NCBI GenBank assembly: GCA_937876205.1
Contig: CALEII010000044.1
Location: 1-64,000 of the forward strand
Source of the DNA: an uncultured Clostridia bacterium
Lineage (GTDB): Bacteria; Bacillota; Clostridia; Oscillospirales; Acutalibacteraceae
Direction: 5' to 3'
Length of the DNA: 64,000 bases
The notes under the pieces are model-generated. The model was not told the DNA's origin. It worked only from the letters and a program-made list of their open reading frames with translations, and did no database searches. The translations under genes and the position numbers were made by a program. Positions 26,510 through 35,348 of this stretch are shown here, piece after piece (the stretch's first letter is position 1; each line of letters begins with the position of its first letter).

Positions 26510-27067
26510 TTAAAGCAACGTTTTACCGTCACTGAAAGCCTTACCGACAGCTTTTCCCAGTGTGAGATAATTGTGATTCACAGGGTCATATGTTATGGGG
26601 CTGAATTTTGCAAGGTCAATTTTACCCTCTGTGAGAATTCTTTCATCTGCACAGACATTGACTATTTCACCAACAAGCCTGCAGGATTCTTCATCATAGC
26701 TTTTCAATTTACATTCAAGTGCCATCGGCAGCTCCTCAAACAAGGGTGCATTCACAAACTCACTCTTTACGGCAGTCCAGCCGGCTTTTTTTATTTTATC
26801 GTGCTCTTTGTTGCCCGAAACAATACCGACATAGTCAGCTGCAACAAGGTTTTCTTTATCTGCAACGCTGACCGTAAAGGCTCCCGAATGGAGTACGTTT
26901 TTTGTTGTTTTATGGTCATCACTTACGCAGATTGAAATTTCATTCTCTTCACTTATTCCGCCCCAGGCGGCATTCATGGCATCAGGTGTGCCGTCTTTGT
27001 CATATGAGCCGATAATCAGCACGGGCATAGGATAAAGCATTGGTTTTGAACCGAAATTCTTTCTCAT
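26510..27067 (-). CDS. Flavin reductase family protein
   Basis: 185 residues of the FMN-binding split-barrel type. PMPVLIIGSYDKDGTPDAMNAAWGG near the start and FTVSVAD near residue 65 match the flavin reductase-like domain that binds FMN; the physiological substrate is not known. Ends with a NHNYLTLGKAVGKAF motif frequent in this family. It lies 12 bases after the alanine symporter gene on the same strand, likely one transcript. Confidence 0.88.
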   Translation of the reverse strand: MRKNFGSKPMLYPMPVLIIGSYDKDGTPDAMNAAWGGISEENEISICVSDDHKTTKNVLHSGAFTVSVADKENLVAADYVGIVSGNKEHDKIKKAGWTAVKSEFVNAPLFEELPMALECKLKSYDEESCRLVGEIVNVCADERILTEGKIDLAKFSPITYDPVNHNYLTLGKAVGKAFSDGKTLL

Positions 27068-27079
27068 AATAAACTCCCC

Positions 27080-28480
27080 TTATTTCCAGTAATCAACATC
27101 GTGAGGCAAGTCAATGTCCTTTGCTCTGAACACAGGCTCATTGCCCTCTTTACGCTGTTTTGTGTAATCATTTATTGCCCTTACGGCATATTTGCTGAGT
27201 ATAAAAATAACAGGCATATTGATAAGAGTCATTGCACCCATTGTAATGTCTGCAATATTCCAGAGCATATCGGCACTGAGGCCTGCACCCACAAAAATAA
27301 CTATTGCCGCAACAATATGATAAGCGTGCTGAACCTTTTTTGAAGGCACTTTTTTCAGGATATGAGCAACACACTGATCAACATAATAAAGATTGCCCAG
27401 AAGCGTTGTAAACGCAAACAGAATCATAGCAACAGTAATGAAAACGGGGCCGAATTTACCGAGTGTCTGAGAAATCGCAGCCTGAACATAAGGAGCACCT
27501 GACATCTCTGCAGTGGGTTCAACCCCTGAACACATACACATAAAAGCAGTTGCAGAGCAGACAAGAACAGTATCAATAAATACAGAAAGCACCTGAACAA
27601 GGCCCTGTTTTACGGGATGCTTTACATCAGCAGAAGCCGAAGCATTCGGAGCAGAACCGACACCTGCTTCATTTGAGAAGAGGCCTCTCTTGATACCGAA
27701 CATAACACAGGAACCGCTGAAACCTCCGAATATTGCTTCAAGGTCAAATGCACCTGTAATAATCTCAGTAAAAACCGAGGGAAGAGTTTTAATATTGAGC
27801 ACAATGATAACAATAGAGACTGCAATATAAGCAACACCCATAACGGGCACAAGAAAACCTGTGACCTTAACAACTCTCTTGCCGCCGCCGATAAGACAGT
27901 AACCGACAAGTACCGCAATAATCAGACCGATAATCCACGGGGTTGTTTTTGCATCATAAAATGAATATGACGAGAACGTTGACTGCAGATTGTAAGATGC
28001 AAGCATATTGAAGCCGAAGCCGTATGTAAGAATAAGAAAAACTGAAAATACAATTGCAAGAGGTCTGCAGTGAAGTGCCTGTTCAATGTAATATGCAGGT
28101 CCGCCGTAACAGCCGTCGGGACCTTTTCTCTTATAAATCTGTGCGAGCGTGCTTTCAATCAGAGCAGATGCACTGCCGATAACGGCAATTACCCACATCC
28201 AGAAAACAGAGCCGAAGCCACCCAGACAAAGAGCTGTTGAAACACCTATAATGTTGCCCGTGCCCACTCTTGAAGCGGTTGACACCATAAGAGCCTGAAA
28301 AGATGAAACTCCCTTGCCGTCTGCAGGTTTTTCCGTTACGGCTTTTATCTGTTCACCAAAAAGCCTGAACTGCGCAAATTTTGTACGGAAAGTAAAATAC
28401 AAACCGCCTGCAACAAGCAGAATAATGAGAATATAGCTGTATAAAGCATTATTTACCGAAGAAATTATCTGTTCAAACAT
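27080..28480 (-). CDS. Alanine/glycine:sodium symporter (AGCS family)
   Basis: 466 residues, about 10-11 membrane segments. The N-terminal FTFRTKFAQFRLFG and the AGCS signature STASRVGTGNIIGVSTAL are clear, as is KRGLFSNEAGVGSAPNASA near residue 275. Imports small neutral amino acids with Na+. I start at MFEQII (28478-28480), which has AAAGGAT upstream, rather than ten codons earlier. Confidence 0.94.
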   Translation of the reverse strand: MFEQIISSVNNALYSYILIILLVAGGLYFTFRTKFAQFRLFGEQIKAVTEKPADGKGVSSFQALMVSTASRVGTGNIIGVSTALCLGGFGSVFWMWVIAVIGSASALIESTLAQIYKRKGPDGCYGGPAYYIEQALHCRPLAIVFSVFLILTYGFGFNMLASYNLQSTFSSYSFYDAKTTPWIIGLIIAVLVGYCLIGGGKRVVKVTGFLVPVMGVAYIAVSIVIIVLNIKTLPSVFTEIITGAFDLEAIFGGFSGSCVMFGIKRGLFSNEAGVGSAPNASASADVKHPVKQGLVQVLSVFIDTVLVCSATAFMCMCSGVEPTAEMSGAPYVQAAISQTLGKFGPVFITVAMILFAFTTLLGNLYYVDQCVAHILKKVPSKKVQHAYHIVAAIVIFVGAGLSADMLWNIADITMGAMTLINMPVIFILSKYAVRAINDYTKQRKEGNEPVFRAKDIDLPHDVDYWK

Positions 28481-28559
28481 AAAATATCCTTTCAATTTTG
28501 CTGTCAGCATTATACCACAGAACAGCTGTTAATTCAACATAATTCCTGTTATTATTTTC

Positions 28560-28588
28560 TTGCTTTTTTATATATTCCATTATATAAT
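28560..28588 (+). promoter_or_regulatory. Possible promoter of the fucosidase operon
   Basis: TTGCTT (28560-28565), 17 bases, TATAAT (28583-28588). The -35 box is weak. Confidence 0.5.
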
Positions 28589-28604
28589 ATTATATGGTGA
28601 TATT

Positions 28605-29615
28605 ATGGACAGCAGAGAATGGTTCAGAAATGCCGGCTACGGTATGATGGCTCACTGGGGACTTTATTCGCTTCTTGCGGGGGAATACAAAAGCCGAAGA
28701 GTAAATGACTATGCCGAGTGGATTCAGAGCTTTATGACAATTCCCAATGCGGAATATGAACAGCTTGCAAAGAGCTTCAATCCTGTTTATTTCAATGCCG
28801 ATGAATGGATAAAGCTTGCTAAAGACAGCGGAATGAAGTATTTTGTGTTCACATCAAAGCATCACGACGGCTTCGCAATGTTTCATTCAGAGGTTGACAA
28901 ATATAATATTGTTGATGCAACACCATTCGGCAGAGATGTTACGGCTGAGCTTGCCGAAGCCTGTTACAAATACGGGGTGAAATTCGGGCTTTATTATTCA
29001 CAGGAGCTTGACTGGCATCATTTCCACGGCGGCGGATATGACAAATTTTCAGGCTGCTCGGGTGTTTCGTGGGACAACAGCTGGGATTTTCCGCAGCGAG
29101 ATAAAAAGGATTTTTCTGTATGCTTTGAAGAAAAGATCAAGCCTCAGGTCAAGGAGATTCTCACAAAATACGGCGACCTGTGCCTTATCTGGTTTGATGT
29201 GCCTCACACAATCACCCCTGCACAGAGTCTTGAGCTGAATCACCTTGTAAAAGAATATCAGCCCGACTGTCTTATAAATTCAAGAATAGGCAACGGCGCT
29301 TATGATTATGTTTCTCTCGGTGACAACGAATATCCTGCTGAAAAGCCTGCAGAGGCTGAGGATATTGACCCCAACAGTCTTGACGGTTTCAAGTACTCTC
29401 CTTACGGTCTTTATGAAACTGCAGGCACACTCAATTCGTCCTGGGGCTTCAAATATTACGACCAGAACTGGATAACATCCGAAACCGTTGTTGAAAGACG
29501 GAAAAAGCTCAACAGTATGGGAGTTAACTACCTGCTCAATGTAGGCCCTGACGGTCTGGGAAGAATACCTTCATTTTCTCAGGAAATACTCTTAAAAGCA
29601 GGAAAGGAGTTCTGA
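28605..29615 (+). CDS. GH29 alpha-L-fucosidase, second copy
   Basis: 336 residues, shorter than the enzyme at 9744 and lacking its C-terminal beta domain. It begins MDSREWFRNAGYGMMAHWGLYS, and has TSKHHDGFAMF near residue 88 and the probable nucleophile Asp in CLIWFDVPHT near residue 193. No signal peptide. A tail NYLLNVGPDGLGRIP is conserved in GH29. The ATG is preceded by a weak GGTGATATT. It opens a three-gene plus-strand group with a nitroreductase (1 base apart) and a secreted beta-helix protein. Confidence 0.9.
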   Translation: MDSREWFRNAGYGMMAHWGLYSLLAGEYKSRRVNDYAEWIQSFMTIPNAEYEQLAKSFNPVYFNADEWIKLAKDSGMKYFVFTSKHHDGFAMFHSEVDKYNIVDATPFGRDVTAELAEACYKYGVKFGLYYSQELDWHHFHGGGYDKFSGCSGVSWDNSWDFPQRDKKDFSVCFEEKIKPQVKEILTKYGDLCLIWFDVPHTITPAQSLELNHLVKEYQPDCLINSRIGNGAYDYVSLGDNEYPAEKPAEAEDIDPNSLDGFKYSPYGLYETAGTLNSSWGFKYYDQNWITSETVVERRKKLNSMGVNYLLNVGPDGLGRIPSFSQEILLKAGKEF

Positions 29616-29616
29616 T

Positions 29617-30279
29617 ATGGATATTTTTCAGGCAATGAAAGAAAGACATTCCGTCAGAAGATATACAGAAAAACCGATTGAACCTGAAAAGATTGATGAA
29701 ATCAAAAAAGCAATTGATTCCATCAACAAAGAAACAGGCTTAAATATTCAGCTTGTTACAAACGAGCCTGAGGCATTCACGGGCACAATGGCTTCATACG
29801 GTCATTTTTCGGGATGTTCAAACTATATTGCTATTGTTTCTGAAAACGGCAGAAGTGAAGAAATCGGTTACTACGGTGAGGAGCTTGTTCTTCTGTGTCA
29901 GATGCTCGGGCTCAACACCTGCTGGGTGGCTCTGACATTCAGCAAAGGCAAGACAAAATACACCTGCAACAAGGGTGAAAAGCTGCAGATTGTAATATCT
30001 GTAGGCTACGGTGTTCATAACGGCAGACCGCACAAAAACAAACCTCTTTCAGAGCTTTGTGCTGTAAACGGTGAAACACCCGATTGGTTCGGCAATGCAA
30101 TGGAAGCTGTCCTTCTTGCTCCTACGGCAATGAATCAGCAGAAATTCCATTTCACATTGATAAATGACAAACAAGTAAAAGCAAAAGCACTGTTCGGCCC
30201 CTATGCAAAAATGGATTTAGGCATTGCGAAATACCATTTTGAGCTTGGTGCAGACGGTCACGAATTTGAATGGATCTGA
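29617..30279 (+). CDS. Nitroreductase family protein
   Basis: 220 residues. MKERHSVRRYTEKPIEPEKIDEI is the standard FMN-binding start of NfsB/NADH-oxidase-like nitroreductases. The C-terminal half shows LLAPTAMNQQKFHF, the second FMN-binding segment. It starts one base after the fucosidase stop with GGAAAGGAG upstream, so they are coupled. Its role in the sugar operon is not evident. Confidence 0.92.
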   Translation: MDIFQAMKERHSVRRYTEKPIEPEKIDEIKKAIDSINKETGLNIQLVTNEPEAFTGTMASYGHFSGCSNYIAIVSENGRSEEIGYYGEELVLLCQMLGLNTCWVALTFSKGKTKYTCNKGEKLQIVISVGYGVHNGRPHKNKPLSELCAVNGETPDWFGNAMEAVLLAPTAMNQQKFHFTLINDKQVKAKALFGPYAKMDLGIAKYHFELGADGHEFEWI

Positions 30280-30290
30280 GGTAAACTACT

Positions 30291-32426
30291 ATGACAAAAA
30301 TTATCGCATTCTTTACGGCAATTATGACCTGGCTTACTATGATTTTCTCCCCTGCAGCACCTGTTGAGGGCATTTTCACTCAGCAGCCGGAAGTCACAGA
30401 AAAAGTTGTATTTGACGAAGGTGAGTTCGTTATGGGCAGATATGATATAGTTGTTGCTCCTTACGGAGATGACAGCAATGCAGGTACTGTTGATGCTCCC
30501 GTTGCAACACTTGAAAAAGCAAAAGAGCTTGTAAAAACAATCGACACAGACGAAAATATTACTGTATGGTTCAGAGAAGGTACATATTTCATCGGAGACA
30601 CAGTGAATTTCACAGCAGAAGACAAGGCAAATGTACTTTACCGTTCATATCCCGACGAAAAGGTTGAATTCTCCGGTGCAAAGGCATATTCAGACTGGAC
30701 TGAAACCACAATCAACGGTGTGAATGCTTTTGTCACAGATGTTGAAATAAACTCTGACAGTGATTATTTCCGTTCACTTTTCAAGGGTAACAAACGTCTT
30801 TCACGCTCAAACTATCCCAAGGAAGGCACTTTCAAGATTGCTGATCCTAAAGAAGACGAAGCTGTTGCAAATTCGTGGGATCCTCACTTTTTCACTCATT
30901 TTCTTGCTTTCTATGCAAATACAGATGAAATAATGGATTTTGCAAATCCCACAGATGTTGACATCCGAATTATGCACTACTGGTGTGATGAGCATCTTCC
31001 CGTACACTCTGTAGATGCAGAAACAGGCAGAATTGAAACAACAAAGCCCTCAGCAATGAAGGTAAGGGTTGATGATAACTTTATTTATGAAAATGTAAAA
31101 GAAGCACTTTCACTCCCCGGTGAATGGTATCTTGACAGGACTGAAGAAAAGCTTTACTACATCCCCGAAGAGGGTGACACTGTTGACAATACCATACTTT
31201 ATGCAGGTATTACAAAACAGCTATTTACTTTTAACAAAGCTCAGAATATTGCATTTCAGGGAATTGACTTTGTAAATACGGACTGGGGATATGTAGACGG
31301 AAATCATTGGGGACAGATTTATGATGAGTCACACCATCTGTATGAGAATATTAAGTTCGGAATCGAGCATCCTCAGGCTGCATTTGAAGTTCCTGCTGCA
31401 ATTCTCATTTCAGCATCAGAAGGAATTGACTTCACAGACTGTCTTTTTGAAAACATTTCATACACTGCAGTGAAGTTTGAAAACGCAGCTGAAAACTGCA
31501 ATATCACAAGCTGTAAGTTCAATGAAATCGGTGCAAATGCAGTATTCATTCACGGTGACTTTGTTGTTCCCGCAACCACAAAAAACATCAATGTAAAAGA
31601 CTGTCACATCGGCTACTACGGAAGAATCTACAATAATGCTATCGGCATTCTCCTTACTCACGCAATTGATTGCGAGCTTTCAAACAATGAAATTCACGAC
31701 GGCTGGTATACAGGTATTTCAGTCGGCTGGAACTGGGGTTATACTGATAACTCAACAAACAACATACAAGTGAAAGACAACCTTATTTACAACATCGGTA
31801 ACGGCTGGCTTTCAGATATGGGCGGTATCTATACACTCGGTATTCAGCCTGATACAGTTCTTTCAGGCAACATAATCTATAACGTAGGTTGCGATGAAGG
31901 TGCATACGGCTACGGCGGTTGGGGTATCTACCTTGACGAGGGCTCAAGCGGTATCACAGTAGAAAACAACCTTGTTTATGACTGCTCATCACAGACATTC
32001 CATCAGCACTACGGTAAAGAAAATGTTATAAGAAACAATATCTTTGCATTCGGCGGTGAAGGTCAGTTTATCATAACAAAGAATGAAGACCACAATTCAC
32101 TCACACTCACAAACAATATCCTTGTCGGTGATAACACCGTAATGTATAAAAACGCAGTAAAAAAGGATTGGTTTGTTGATGACAGTAACCTTTACTGGGA
32201 TTACAAAAACGGCGGCAATGTCTATTCGGGCGATTCAACAAAGCTTGGTGACAGACACACACTTGTTATAATGACAGCAAGAGGCTACTACAACAATGCT
32301 GTTCTTGAAGATCCTCTTTTCAAGGATGCCGCAAACAGAGATTTCACTCTTGCAGACAACAGCCCCGCATTAAAGGCAGGCTTCATACCCTTTGCATATG
32401 ATGCAGGTACAATAACAAAATTCTGA
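30291..32426 (+). CDS. Secreted right-handed beta-helix protein, possibly GH141
   Basis: 711 residues. A signal peptide-like start (about 1-24) is followed by VAPYGDDSNAGTVDAPVATLEKA, a segment that opens many parallel beta-helix glycan enzymes. Repeating short strands with ASEGIDFTDCLFENI, NNIQVKDNLIYNIG and VENNLVYDCSS (residues about 350-600) form the helix. Its place next to a GH29 fucosidase makes GH141 (fucosidase/xylanase) a reasonable candidate, but I cannot confirm catalytic residues. It begins 11 bases after the nitroreductase stop and ends with a strong terminator. Confidence 0.8.
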   Translation: MTKIIAFFTAIMTWLTMIFSPAAPVEGIFTQQPEVTEKVVFDEGEFVMGRYDIVVAPYGDDSNAGTVDAPVATLEKAKELVKTIDTDENITVWFREGTYFIGDTVNFTAEDKANVLYRSYPDEKVEFSGAKAYSDWTETTINGVNAFVTDVEINSDSDYFRSLFKGNKRLSRSNYPKEGTFKIADPKEDEAVANSWDPHFFTHFLAFYANTDEIMDFANPTDVDIRIMHYWCDEHLPVHSVDAETGRIETTKPSAMKVRVDDNFIYENVKEALSLPGEWYLDRTEEKLYYIPEEGDTVDNTILYAGITKQLFTFNKAQNIAFQGIDFVNTDWGYVDGNHWGQIYDESHHLYENIKFGIEHPQAAFEVPAAILISASEGIDFTDCLFENISYTAVKFENAAENCNITSCKFNEIGANAVFIHGDFVVPATTKNINVKDCHIGYYGRIYNNAIGILLTHAIDCELSNNEIHDGWYTGISVGWNWGYTDNSTNNIQVKDNLIYNIGNGWLSDMGGIYTLGIQPDTVLSGNIIYNVGCDEGAYGYGGWGIYLDEGSSGITVENNLVYDCSSQTFHQHYGKENVIRNNIFAFGGEGQFIITKNEDHNSLTLTNNILVGDNTVMYKNAVKKDWFVDDSNLYWDYKNGGNVYSGDSTKLGDRHTLVIMTARGYYNNAVLEDPLFKDAANRDFTLADNSPALKAGFIPFAYDAGTITKF

Positions 32427-32443
32427 TAATTCAGTCCCATAAA

Positions 32444-32473
32444 ACTGAGCCGTACGGAAATGTACGGCTCAGT
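32444..32473 (+). terminator. Terminator of the fucosidase operon
   Basis: ACTGAGCCGTAC and GTACGGCTCAGT pair exactly, followed by GCTTTTATTAAT. Confidence 0.8.
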
Positions 32474-32506
32474 GCTTTTATTAATAACATTTATATAAAC
32501 AATAAT

Positions 32507-32534
32507 TTGACATAAAAATTTTTTGATGTATAAT
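32507..32534 (+). promoter_or_regulatory. Promoter of the flavodoxin/Card1-like operon
   Basis: TTGACA (32507-32512), 16 bases, TATAAT (32529-32534), followed by AAAGGAG before the ATG at 32563. Confidence 0.85.
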
Positions 32535-32562
32535 AAATGTATAAAATAAAAGGAGATTTTTT

Positions 32563-33906
32563 ATGAATATACTTGTTCTCAACGGCAGTCCCAAAGGTGA
32601 CTACAGCATTACTCTTCATACCTGTCTTTATCTTCAGAAGCTTCATCCGGAGCACAATTTTGAAATTCTGCACGTCGGGCAGAAAATAAAGGCTGTTGAA
32701 AGAGACTTCTCACAGTCAAAGGAGCTTATTGAAAAGGCAGATGTACTGCTTTTCTCATACCCTGTTTATACATTTATCGCAACCTGCCAGCTTCACAGAT
32801 TCATTGAGCTGATGAAAGAAAATAATGTCTGTGTAAAGGGCAAAATCGCAACACAGATTACAACCTCAAAGCATTTTTATGATGTGACAGCTCACAGATA
32901 TATTCAGGAAAACTGCGATGATATGGGCATAAATTACATAAGAGGCCTTTCTGCAGATATGGAGGACCTTACAACAGAGAAAGGTCAGAAAGAAGCAAAA
33001 AACTTCTTTGACCATTTCATATGGTGTGCAGAAAACGGTTATTTTGAAAAGCCTGTTGCAAAAAAATATGACTTCACTCCCGTATCTGCAACTCCTCTCT
33101 CATCAACTGATGAAAAGAAAGGAAATGTTGTTGTAGTGGCTGACCTTGGCACGGATGACACTGAGCTTGGCAATATGATTGACAGATTCAGAGCAAAGCT
33201 GTGCGCAAAAACAAGACTTATCAACATAAGAGAATATCCGTTCAAGGGTGGCTGTCTCGGTTGTTTCAGATGTGCCGCAGACGGTGTCTGTGTGTACAAA
33301 GACGGTTTTGACAGCTTCCTGAGAAATGAAATCCAGTCAGCAGATGCAATAATATACGCATTCACAATCAAAGACCATTCTATGGGTTCAGTGTTCAAGA
33401 TGTATGATGACCGTCAGTTCTGCAACGGCCACCGTACAGTCACAATCGGTATGCCCGTAGGATACCTCATAAACGGTAAATATGAAGATGAAATAAATCT
33501 TCAGACAATTCTTGAGGGCAGAGCACAGGTCGGCGGAAACATTCTTACGGGAATTGCAACAAACGAAGCGGACACAGATTATGAAATTGACAAGCTTGCT
33601 GCATCTGTTGATTATGCACTTGAGAACAAGAACACTCAGCCGCAGAATTTCTACGGCGTGGGCGGTATGAAGATTTTCCGTGACCTTATCTATCAGATGA
33701 GAGGTCTTATGAAGGCTGACCACAAGTTCTTCAAATCTCACGGTCAGTATGACTTCCCCCAGAAGAAAAAGGGAATGACAATGCTTATGTACCTTGTCGG
33801 CGGACTCAACGCATCAGAAAAGGTGCGTGCAAAAATGGGCAACAAAATGAACGAAGGTATGGTTATGCCCTACAAACAGCTGCTTGACAAGATGGACAAG
33901 CAATAA
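32563..33906 (+). CDS. Tandem flavodoxin-fold NAD(P)H-dependent oxidoreductase
   Basis: 447 residues with two flavodoxin-like halves. The first starts MNILVLNGSPKGDYSIT, the FMN-phosphate loop of NADPH-dependent FMN reductases, and contains LLFSYPVYTFIATCQLHRFIE. The second half starts NVVVVADLGTDDTELG near residue 188 and contains a cysteine-rich GGCLGCFRCAADGVCVYKDGF typical of this family. The C-terminal ~90 residues form a helical extension. It precedes the Card1-like gene by 21 bases and shares its transcript. Redox partner or electron donor unknown. Confidence 0.85.
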   Translation: MNILVLNGSPKGDYSITLHTCLYLQKLHPEHNFEILHVGQKIKAVERDFSQSKELIEKADVLLFSYPVYTFIATCQLHRFIELMKENNVCVKGKIATQITTSKHFYDVTAHRYIQENCDDMGINYIRGLSADMEDLTTEKGQKEAKNFFDHFIWCAENGYFEKPVAKKYDFTPVSATPLSSTDEKKGNVVVVADLGTDDTELGNMIDRFRAKLCAKTRLINIREYPFKGGCLGCFRCAADGVCVYKDGFDSFLRNEIQSADAIIYAFTIKDHSMGSVFKMYDDRQFCNGHRTVTIGMPVGYLINGKYEDEINLQTILEGRAQVGGNILTGIATNEADTDYEIDKLAASVDYALENKNTQPQNFYGVGGMKIFRDLIYQMRGLMKADHKFFKSHGQYDFPQKKKGMTMLMYLVGGLNASEKVRAKMGNKMNEGMVMPYKQLLDKMDKQ

Positions 33907-33927
33907 TGCAGATCCCGGAGAGAGACA

Positions 33928-35286
33928 ATGACAATAGTTGAACTGATTGACTCTGCACCAATTCAGAATATTATGGGTGCACTTGCCTTCAACGCAACAA
34001 AAATCATCTATGTGGGCACGGTTAACGAAGAAAAATTCAGAAAAACTCATTTCAATACTATCAGACGTTATTATGCTGCAAAGGGCTTTGATGAAATTGA
34101 ATTTGAGTATATTCCCGTAATAAAAAATGACTTCAACGACATAAAAAACAAGTTTGAAACAATAGCCGACGAGAATCCGTACTGTTATTTTGACATTTCG
34201 GGCGGTGAAGATATAATGCTTGCCGTTTCGGGTTATTTGTTTCTGCAAAGGAAAAATGTAAATCTGTATCAGGTCAATCCCGAAACAAACAGAATTTATA
34301 TTTTCAGTAACGAGCCTGACATAAACGGGGAAACAAAGATTATCAAGAAAACTATCAGTGCAGATATGGCAAACACCGTTGAAGAAAATATCATTGCGCA
34401 CGGCGGCTGTGTTGTATATGACGATATGCGCAGAGACGGTACTCACAGATGGCAGTTTTCAATTGAATTCATAAACGATATTGAGACAATGTGGGATATA
34501 TGCTGCACCGAGGTTATACCGAATCCGGAGGATGTCAAAAAGCTGTCCCCCACAAGAATGTGGAACACCTTTGCTATTGCAATGAGCAATCTTGAATTGA
34601 CTAAAGAGCACTCAGACAACAGCTGTGAACTGATAGTCAATGCCGAAAAGTATGCTTCTCAGATAAAAAGCCTCGGCGGCTTCAATATGATTGATAAATA
34701 TCTGAAAACGCTTGCAAAAAAAGGTCTTGTCACCATCGGCAAGACGCATTCATACAAAAGAATACATATAATTTATAAAAATGAACAGATAAGGCTCTGC
34801 CTTACAAAAGCAGGAACCATTCTTGAGCTGAAAACCTATCTGACCTGTGAAAGCCTGATTTCTGAGCGTTTTACAGACTGTATGACAGGCGTGACAGTGG
34901 ATTGGGACGGTGTCATTCATCAGGAGGCTGACGCTTCTGTATTCCACCTTATGAGTAAAGAGGAGCAGGAAAAAATTATTGAAGACACCGTAAATGAAAT
35001 TGACATTGTGCTTATGAAAGGCATTGTGCCTTATTTCATATCCTGCAAAAACGGCAAGTTTGATGCTGACGAGCTGAACAAGATGTATGTTCTAAGAGAC
35101 AGATTCGGCAAAAACTTCGGCAAGCTGCTTATCGTTACCACCGATTTTGATAAATTCACCGGTGACTATACACTTGAGCACCTGAGACAGCGTGCAACGG
35201 ATATGAATATCACAATCATTGAGGATGTCCACGAAATGACGGATGAGGAATTCAGAGCTAATCTTGAATCAGCATTGCTGAAATAA
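33928..35286 (+). CDS. Card1/Can2-like CARF-domain nuclease (DUF1887-like), no CRISPR locus nearby
   Basis: 452 residues. The N-terminal ~135 residues form a CARF-type Rossmann fold with FNATKIIYVGTVNEEKF (22-38) and the nucleotide-loop motif DISGGEDIMLAV (89-100). Residues about 210-285 look like a winged helix. The C-terminal domain resembles a PD-(D/E)XK nuclease: GTILELKTYL (E300), NEIDIVLMKG (E357, D359), then FISCKNGK (K374). In the canonical ExK motif the first acidic residue would be at 372, here Ser; E300 or E357 may substitute. Characterised members are cut on by cyclic oligoadenylates from Cas10, but no cas10, cas6 or array is visible. GGAGAG precedes the ATG. Confidence 0.8.
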   Translation: MTIVELIDSAPIQNIMGALAFNATKIIYVGTVNEEKFRKTHFNTIRRYYAAKGFDEIEFEYIPVIKNDFNDIKNKFETIADENPYCYFDISGGEDIMLAVSGYLFLQRKNVNLYQVNPETNRIYIFSNEPDINGETKIIKKTISADMANTVEENIIAHGGCVVYDDMRRDGTHRWQFSIEFINDIETMWDICCTEVIPNPEDVKKLSPTRMWNTFAIAMSNLELTKEHSDNSCELIVNAEKYASQIKSLGGFNMIDKYLKTLAKKGLVTIGKTHSYKRIHIIYKNEQIRLCLTKAGTILELKTYLTCESLISERFTDCMTGVTVDWDGVIHQEADASVFHLMSKEEQEKIIEDTVNEIDIVLMKGIVPYFISCKNGKFDADELNKMYVLRDRFGKNFGKLLIVTTDFDKFTGDYTLEHLRQRATDMNITIIEDVHEMTDEEFRANLESALLK

Positions 35287-35310
35287 TCACACATATGAGA
35301 ATAAAAAGAA

Positions 35311-35332
35311 ACCGTGTACTCCCGTACACGGT
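35311..35332. terminator. Bidirectional terminator
   Basis: ACCGTGTAC-TCCC-GTACACGGT flanked by AAAAAG and CTTTTTC. It separates the Card1-like gene from the convergent dockerin protein. Confidence 0.85.
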
Positions 35333-35348
35333 CTTTTTCTGTCAATTA

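Noticed and set aside
33814..34446. 210-residue minus-strand frame opposite the Card1-like gene
   Set aside because: Antisense shadow; the plus strand has a promoter, ribosome site and recognisable domains.
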